Part shown: positions 59,907-64,000 of the stretch, one piece after another | Layout: each line of letters starts with the position of its first letter | How positions within the stretch are numbered: position 1 is the first letter of the stretch | Source of the DNA: Bombella pluederhausensis | GTDB lineage: Bacteria; Pseudomonadota; Alphaproteobacteria; Acetobacterales; Acetobacteraceae | NCBI RefSeq assembly: GCF_026385525.1 | Contig: NZ_JANIDY010000001.1 | Coordinates: 62,001-126,000 of the forward strand | Direction of reading: 5' to 3' | Length of the DNA: 64,000 bases | The notes under the pieces: generated by a model | The model's input: only the letters and a program-made list of their open reading frames with translations | Told to the model about the DNA's origin: nothing | Database searches by the model: none | Made by a program: the position numbers and the translations under genes

Positions 59907-62057
59907 ATGTTTGATAATTATTTCCGTAAAGAAATTGAATGGGCCGGCCGGCCGCTGGTTCTGGAGACGGGCAAGATTGCCCGTCAGGCTGATGGTGCCG
60001 TTGTCGTCACCTATGGCGATACGGTTGTGCTCTGCACCGCCGTAGGGGCCAAGACAGTCAAGCCGGGGCAGGATTTCTTCCCTCTGACAGTGAATTATCA
60101 GGAAAAGGCCTATGCGGCTGGTAAGATTCCGGGTGGTTTCTTCAAGCGTGAAGGACGTCCGTCCGAGCATGAGGTTCTGTCTTCCCGCCTGATCGACCGC
60201 CCGATCCGTCCGCTGTTCCCGGACAACTTCAAGAATGAAGTGCAGGTTGTTGCGACCGTTCTGAGCCATGACATGGAAAATGATCCGGCTCTGGTGGCGC
60301 TGATCGGCTGTTCCGCCGCTCTGACACTGTCCGGCATTCCGTTCTTTGGTCCGGTTGGTGCCGCTCGTGTCGGTCGCATTGATGGCAAGTTTGTCGTCAA
60401 CCCGACACTCAGCGAAGTGAAGGACAGCGCTCTGGACCTCGTGGTGGCTGGTACCGCTGAAGGCGTGCTGATGGTTGAATCCGAGGCACAGGAGCTTTCC
60501 GAGGATGAGATGCTTGAGGCTGTCATGCTGGGTCATACGGCCTTCCAGCCGGTGATTGATGCCATCATCGATCTGGCTGAACATGCAGCTCGTGCGCCGT
60601 GGGACCTGCCGGAAGTCTCCAAGGAAGAAGTTGCTCTACGCAAGCGTGTGGACAAGGTGGGCAACAAGCTGATCGCTGAAGCCTACAAGGAACGCCGCAA
60701 GCAGGCCCGTATGGAGAAGGTGGCCGAGGCTCGCGAGAAGATCGTGGCGACCCTTGAGGAAGAAGGCTTTGACGCCGAGCTGGCTAAGCCGATGATCAAG
60801 GACCTTGAAGCACAGGTCGTTCGTGGTGCTATCCTGAAGACTGGCATCCGTATTGATGGACGTGACACGAAGACGGTCCGTCCTATCGTGGCCGAAGTCG
60901 GTGTTTTGCCCCGTTCTCATGGCTCTGCCCTGTTCACTCGTGGTGAGACGCAGGCGCTGGTCGTTGCCACGCTGGGAACAGGACAGGATGAGCAGGTGAT
61001 TGATGCGCTGGAAGGTGAATATCGTTCCCGCTTCATGCTGCACTACAACTTCCCGCCTTTCTCTGTTGGTGAATGTGGCCGTATGGGCTCTCCCGGCCGC
61101 CGTGAGATTGGTCATGGTAAGCTGGCATGGCGTGCCATCAATCCGCTTCTGCCGTCCAAGGAGGAGTTCCCCTATACACTCCGTGTTGTTTCCGAGATTA
61201 CAGAAAGTAACGGGTCTTCCTCCATGGCTACGGTCTGCGGTACGTCCCTGTCCCTGATGGATGCCGGTGTGCCGATGCCGCGCCCTGTGGCTGGTATTGC
61301 CATGGGCCTCATCAAGGAAGAACGTGGCCATGCCGTGCTGACGGATATCCTTGGTGATGAAGATCATCTTGGGGACATGGACTTCAAGGTGGCTGGTACA
61401 TCCGAGGGTGTGACCGCTCTCCAGATGGATATCAAGATTACCTCCATCACACCGGAAATCATGAAGGTGGCGCTGGAGCAGGCCCGTGAAGGCCGTCTGC
61501 ATATTCTTGGTGAGATGAGCAAGGCCCTTTCTGAAGGCCGTTCTGACGTGGCTGGCAATGCCCCGAAGATCACAACCATGACCATTCCACTGGCCAAGAT
61601 CCGGGATGTGATCGGTTCTGGTGGTAAGGTTATCCGTGAGATTGTTGAATATTCCGGTGCCAAGGTCGATATTGGTGATGATGGTGTCATCAAGATTGCC
61701 GCTGCCAATGACGAACAGGCCCAGAAAGCTATCAGCCGGATTGAAGGTATTGTTGCCGAGCCGGAGTTGGGGCGCATTTATGAAGGCAAAGTCGTCAAAA
61801 CGGCTGACTTCGGTGCGTTCGTAAACTTCCTTGGTCCCAAGGATGGTCTGGTGCATATCTCCGAGCTGACGGATGGCCGTGTGGCTAAGACGACCGATGT
61901 CGTCAAGCAGGGTGATGCCGTCAAGGTCAAGGTTATTGGCTTTGATGACCGAGGTAAGGTAAAACTCTCCATGCGTGTCGTGGATCAGGAGACTGGTGCG
62001 GATATTACGGAGAGCGTTGGCGCCAAGCCGGGCCGTCCTCGCCGTGATGCGGAGTAA
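59907..62057 (+). CDS. pnp: Polynucleotide phosphorylase
   Basis: The 716-aa exoribonuclease begins [20 protein letters not shown] after GGAGGAAG. Two RNase PH domains ('[20 protein letters not shown]' and '[20 protein letters not shown]'), a helical linker, a KH domain ('[20 protein letters not shown]') and an S1 domain ('[20 protein letters not shown]', '[14 protein letters not shown]') follow. It degrades RNA 3' to 5' by phosphorolysis in the degradosome. Catalytic Asp residues and KH GxxG are present. Confidence 0.96.
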   Translation: MFDNYFRKEIEWAGRPLVLETGKIARQADGAVVVTYGDTVVLCTAVGAKTVKPGQDFFPLTVNYQEKAYAAGKIPGGFFKREGRPSEHEVLSSRLIDRPIRPLFPDNFKNEVQVVATVLSHDMENDPALVALIGCSAALTLSGIPFFGPVGAARVGRIDGKFVVNPTLSEVKDSALDLVVAGTAEGVLMVESEAQELSEDEMLEAVMLGHTAFQPVIDAIIDLAEHAARAPWDLPEVSKEEVALRKRVDKVGNKLIAEAYKERRKQARMEKVAEAREKIVATLEEEGFDAELAKPMIKDLEAQVVRGAILKTGIRIDGRDTKTVRPIVAEVGVLPRSHGSALFTRGETQALVVATLGTGQDEQVIDALEGEYRSRFMLHYNFPPFSVGECGRMGSPGRREIGHGKLAWRAINPLLPSKEEFPYTLRVVSEITESNGSSSMATVCGTSLSLMDAGVPMPRPVAGIAMGLIKEERGHAVLTDILGDEDHLGDMDFKVAGTSEGVTALQMDIKITSITPEIMKVALEQAREGRLHILGEMSKALSEGRSDVAGNAPKITTMTIPLAKIRDVIGSGGKVIREIVEYSGAKVDIGDDGVIKIAAANDEQAQKAISRIEGIVAEPELGRIYEGKVVKTADFGAFVNFLGPKDGLVHISELTDGRVAKTTDVVKQGDAVKVKVIGFDDRGKVKLSMRVVDQETGADITESVGAKPGRPRRDAE

Positions 62058-62133
62058 GTAATGTGTGGGGGGAGCCTATGGCTCCCTTTGCATGAGTTAG
62101 TTTGTGATTGAGTAGTGGGGACATCTGGCCTCT

Positions 62134-63561
62134 ATGAAGTCGATCAATGCCGTCCGTTTTGGTGGTCAGGAGGTTCTGCCCCTGGTCGAAGGGGGCAAAG
62201 GTGTTTCTGTCTCCAATGGTGTGTCTGCAGGGTACTGGGCTGCGGCAGGCGGGGTCGGAACGATCTCTGCCGTCAATGCAGACAGTTATGATGAGCAGGG
62301 AAACCCTGTTCCACAGATATATCATGGCCGTACACGTCGTGAGCGTCAGGCTGAGCTCGTGCGCTATGCCATTGATGGCGGGATTGCACAGGCACGGATA
62401 GCGCGGGATATTTCCGGTGGTCGTGGCCGTGTTCATGCCAATTTCATGTGGGAAATGGGTGCCGCCGAGGAGGTCATTACCGGAATTCTGGAAGGGGCTC
62501 CGGGCCTCATTCAGGGGCTGACCTGCGGCGCAGGCATGCCTTACAGGCTTGCTGAGATCGCTGCCCAGTTCGGGATACATTATTACCCGATCGTGTCTTC
62601 CGGCCGTGCCTTCAGCGCATTGTGGAAACGCTCTTATGTGCGTTTCTCCGAGTTGCTGGGGGGTGTTGTTTATGAAGACCCGTGGCGGGCGGGGGGCCAT
62701 AATGGCCTTTCCAACACGGAAAATCCCCTGAAGCCTGAAGACCCCTACCATCGCGTGGCCGCACTGCGGAAGGTCATGAATGGTTTTGGCCTTCAGCATG
62801 TGCCGATCATCATGGCTGGTGGTGTCTGGCATCTGGAAGAATGGAATGACTGGCTGGATAATCCAGAAATTGGTCTGATCGCCTTTCAGTTCGGGACCCG
62901 TCCACTTCTGACCAAGGAAAGCCCCGTTCCTGATGCGTGGAAGCAACTTCTGCTGACGCTGAAGGAAGGCGATGTCTATCTGAACCGTTTTTCTCCGACA
63001 GGATTTTATTCTTCAGCGGTGAATAACGGCTTCCTTCAGGGGCTTCGTGCCCGTTCCGAGCGGCAGATTGCCTTCCGTGCGGAAGCTGAAGGTGAGTTCA
63101 ATACGCCAATTTGTCTTGGTGGTAGAGGCCGTGAGGTTTTTGTCACGTCTGACGATGCCGAGAAGGTGAATCGCTGGAAAGAGGCTGGGTACACTCAGCC
63201 TATGCGGACACCAGATGGCACGGTCGTGTTTGAAACACTGGAAACAGCCCGGCAGGTTCTGGCGGATCAGGCGGCTTGCATGGGCTGTCTCTCCCAGTGC
63301 CGTTTCTCCAACTGGAGCCAGAAAGGGCCTTCTTTCAGCACGGGCCAGCGGGCTGATCCCCGGTCCTTCTGTATTCAGAAGACCCTACAGACGATCTCTC
63401 ATCTTCAGGGTGTGTCGCCTGAGGAGCAGAAGCATATTGTGGACCACAATCTGGTCTTTGGTGGAACGAATGCGTGGCGCTTTGCTACGGATCCGTTCTA
63501 TGCCAACGGTCATATCCCGACTGTCAAGGAGCTGATCGATCGGATCATGACCGGGCGGTGA
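62134..63561 (+). CDS. Nitronate monooxygenase-family flavoprotein, long form
   Basis: The 475-aa TIM-barrel flavoprotein has 'MKSINAVRFGGQEVLPLVEG', 'SNGVSAGYWAAAGGVGTISA', 'GAPGLIQGLTCGAGMPYRLA', 'YPIVSSGRAFSALWKRSYVR', 'VVYEDPWRAGGHNGLSNTEN', 'VPIIMAGGVWHLEEWNDWLD' and 'IAFQFGTRPLLTKESPV'. The FMN phosphate loop G-G-V-W and 'Q-F-G-T-R' are conserved. A 110-residue C-terminal extension has a Cys cluster 'CMGCLSQCRFSNWSQ' and a further Cys, which might bind iron-sulphur. It oxidises nitronates or acts as another NAD(P)H oxidoreductase; the long branch is uncharacterised. Confidence 0.8.
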   Translation: MKSINAVRFGGQEVLPLVEGGKGVSVSNGVSAGYWAAAGGVGTISAVNADSYDEQGNPVPQIYHGRTRRERQAELVRYAIDGGIAQARIARDISGGRGRVHANFMWEMGAAEEVITGILEGAPGLIQGLTCGAGMPYRLAEIAAQFGIHYYPIVSSGRAFSALWKRSYVRFSELLGGVVYEDPWRAGGHNGLSNTENPLKPEDPYHRVAALRKVMNGFGLQHVPIIMAGGVWHLEEWNDWLDNPEIGLIAFQFGTRPLLTKESPVPDAWKQLLLTLKEGDVYLNRFSPTGFYSSAVNNGFLQGLRARSERQIAFRAEAEGEFNTPICLGGRGREVFVTSDDAEKVNRWKEAGYTQPMRTPDGTVVFETLETARQVLADQAACMGCLSQCRFSNWSQKGPSFSTGQRADPRSFCIQKTLQTISHLQGVSPEEQKHIVDHNLVFGGTNAWRFATDPFYANGHIPTVKELIDRIMTGR

Positions 63562-63588
63562 GACCGTTCAGGTCACTCTGGAAATAGG

Positions 63589-63620
63589 AAGGTGCGGGTC
63601 ATTTGGCCCGCACCTTTTTT
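63589..63620 (+). terminator. Terminator after the flavoprotein gene
   Basis: AAGGTGCGGG and CCCGCACCTT form a 10-bp stem with an 8-nt loop, followed by TTTT. It separates the convergent pdxH gene. Confidence 0.85.
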
Positions 63621-63631
63621 ATGTCTTGCAG

Positions 63632-64000
63632 TCAGGGGAAAAGATGCTGGGTCGTCCAGCCTGTACCGTCTGTTGTCCGGGTGAACAGGACACGGTCATG
63701 CAGGCGGAACGGTTTATCCATCCAGAACTCTATGGAGAGGGGGGTGACCCGGTAGCCATTCCAGTATGGAGGGCGGGGAACGGACCCGATGGCAAAGCGG
63801 GCTGTTTCTTTCGTCACGGCCTGCCAGAGTGCTTTACGGCTGGCGATGGGGCGGGATTGCTGGCTGGCCCATGCGCCGATACGGCTCGCACGGGGGCGGG
63901 ACTGAAAATAGGCATCAGCATCCTCACCCGGCAGGCGTGAAACCGTGCCCCGGATGCGCACCTGCCGCCTCAGGGACTTCCAGTGAAACAGCAGGGCGGC
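63632..64000 (-). CDS. pdxH: Pyridoxamine 5'-phosphate oxidase, 3' part (cut by window edge)
   Basis: The C-terminal 122 residues of a minus-strand gene are present; the rest lies to the right. '[20 protein letters not shown]', '[20 protein letters not shown]' and '[20 protein letters not shown]' are the diagnostic FMN- and PLP-binding blocks, and 'TTQHLFP' is the usual end (R-L-x-P). It oxidises pyridoxamine or pyridoxine phosphate to PLP, needed by the decarboxylase above and others. Confidence 0.93.
   Translation of the reverse strand, partial: AALLFHWKSLRRQVRIRGTVSRLPGEDADAYFQSRPRASRIGAWASQQSRPIASRKALWQAVTKETARFAIGSVPRPPYWNGYRVTPLSIEFWMDKPFRLHDRVLFTRTTDGTGWTTQHLFP

Noticed and set aside
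60636-61856. 406-codon minus-strand open frame
   Set aside because: Mirror of pnp; no domain, and pnp is certain.

Overview
The window comes from an alphaproteobacterium. Gene content and protein style (ParE, YlxR with an L7Ae-like tail, DUF1491, the rimP-nusA-ylxR-infB-rbfA-truB-rpsO-pnp order) fit an acetic acid bacterium (Acetobacteraceae). The genus cannot be fixed from the sequence alone. G+C is moderately high and genes are packed tightly, often with 4-nt stop/start overlaps.

Positions 1 to about 14.1 kb are the morphogenesis half of a prophage, read on the minus strand in standard late order: an unrecognised 215-aa protein, a 133-aa protein, TerS, TerL, a DUF1073 portal, DUF2213, a Gp24-like cement protein, a DUF2184 capsid, a connector (DUF4054), a head-closure protein, a neck terminator, a DUF3383 sheath, a tail tube, a tail assembly chaperone, a tape measure, a Dit-like protein, a Pam3 gp18-like baseplate plug and the start of the next baseplate gene, cut by the window edge. 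The sheath and baseplate genes indicate a small contractile-tailed (myovirus-type) phage. Two tiny plus-strand membrane-protein genes sit in gaps of this operon. A 40-codon gene behind the tail chaperone is reachable by a -1 frameshift at a T TTT TTC site. The right side of the element carries a LexA-like S24 repressor (plus) followed directly by a Y-family polymerase.

From 16 to 36.9 kb lie host genes: an aldo/keto reductase; parE and a small secreted protein; a lipoprotein and an OmpA-type protein; then a long compact minus-strand cluster gltX-pyrB-pyrC-plsY-dprA-topA-S41 protease-DUF1491, with comEC divergent from gltX. The PyrC here has lost its HxH metal motif. A family-8 glycosyltransferase without its DxD motif and nth follow.

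From 36.9 to 52.2 kb: an MsbA-like ABC exporter; a PLP decarboxylase (ornithine/lysine type) with a structured leader and upstream ORF; an Asp/Asn beta-hydroxylase; YihY; RlpA; aroQ-accB-accC; a fused CcmA-CcmB; a two-gene polar amino-acid ABC importer whose second gene fuses the binding protein to the permease; and a three-gene minus-strand cluster built around a membrane-anchored Clp-type AAA+ ATPase.

From 52.3 to 62.1 kb is the transcription/translation operon rimP-nusA-ylxR-infB-rbfA-truB-rpsO-pnp, with a terminator-like hairpin immediately before rimP and structured RNA before pnp. A nitronate-monooxygenase-family flavoprotein and a truncated pdxH close the window. No tRNA, rRNA, CRISPR array, insertion sequence or integrase was seen.
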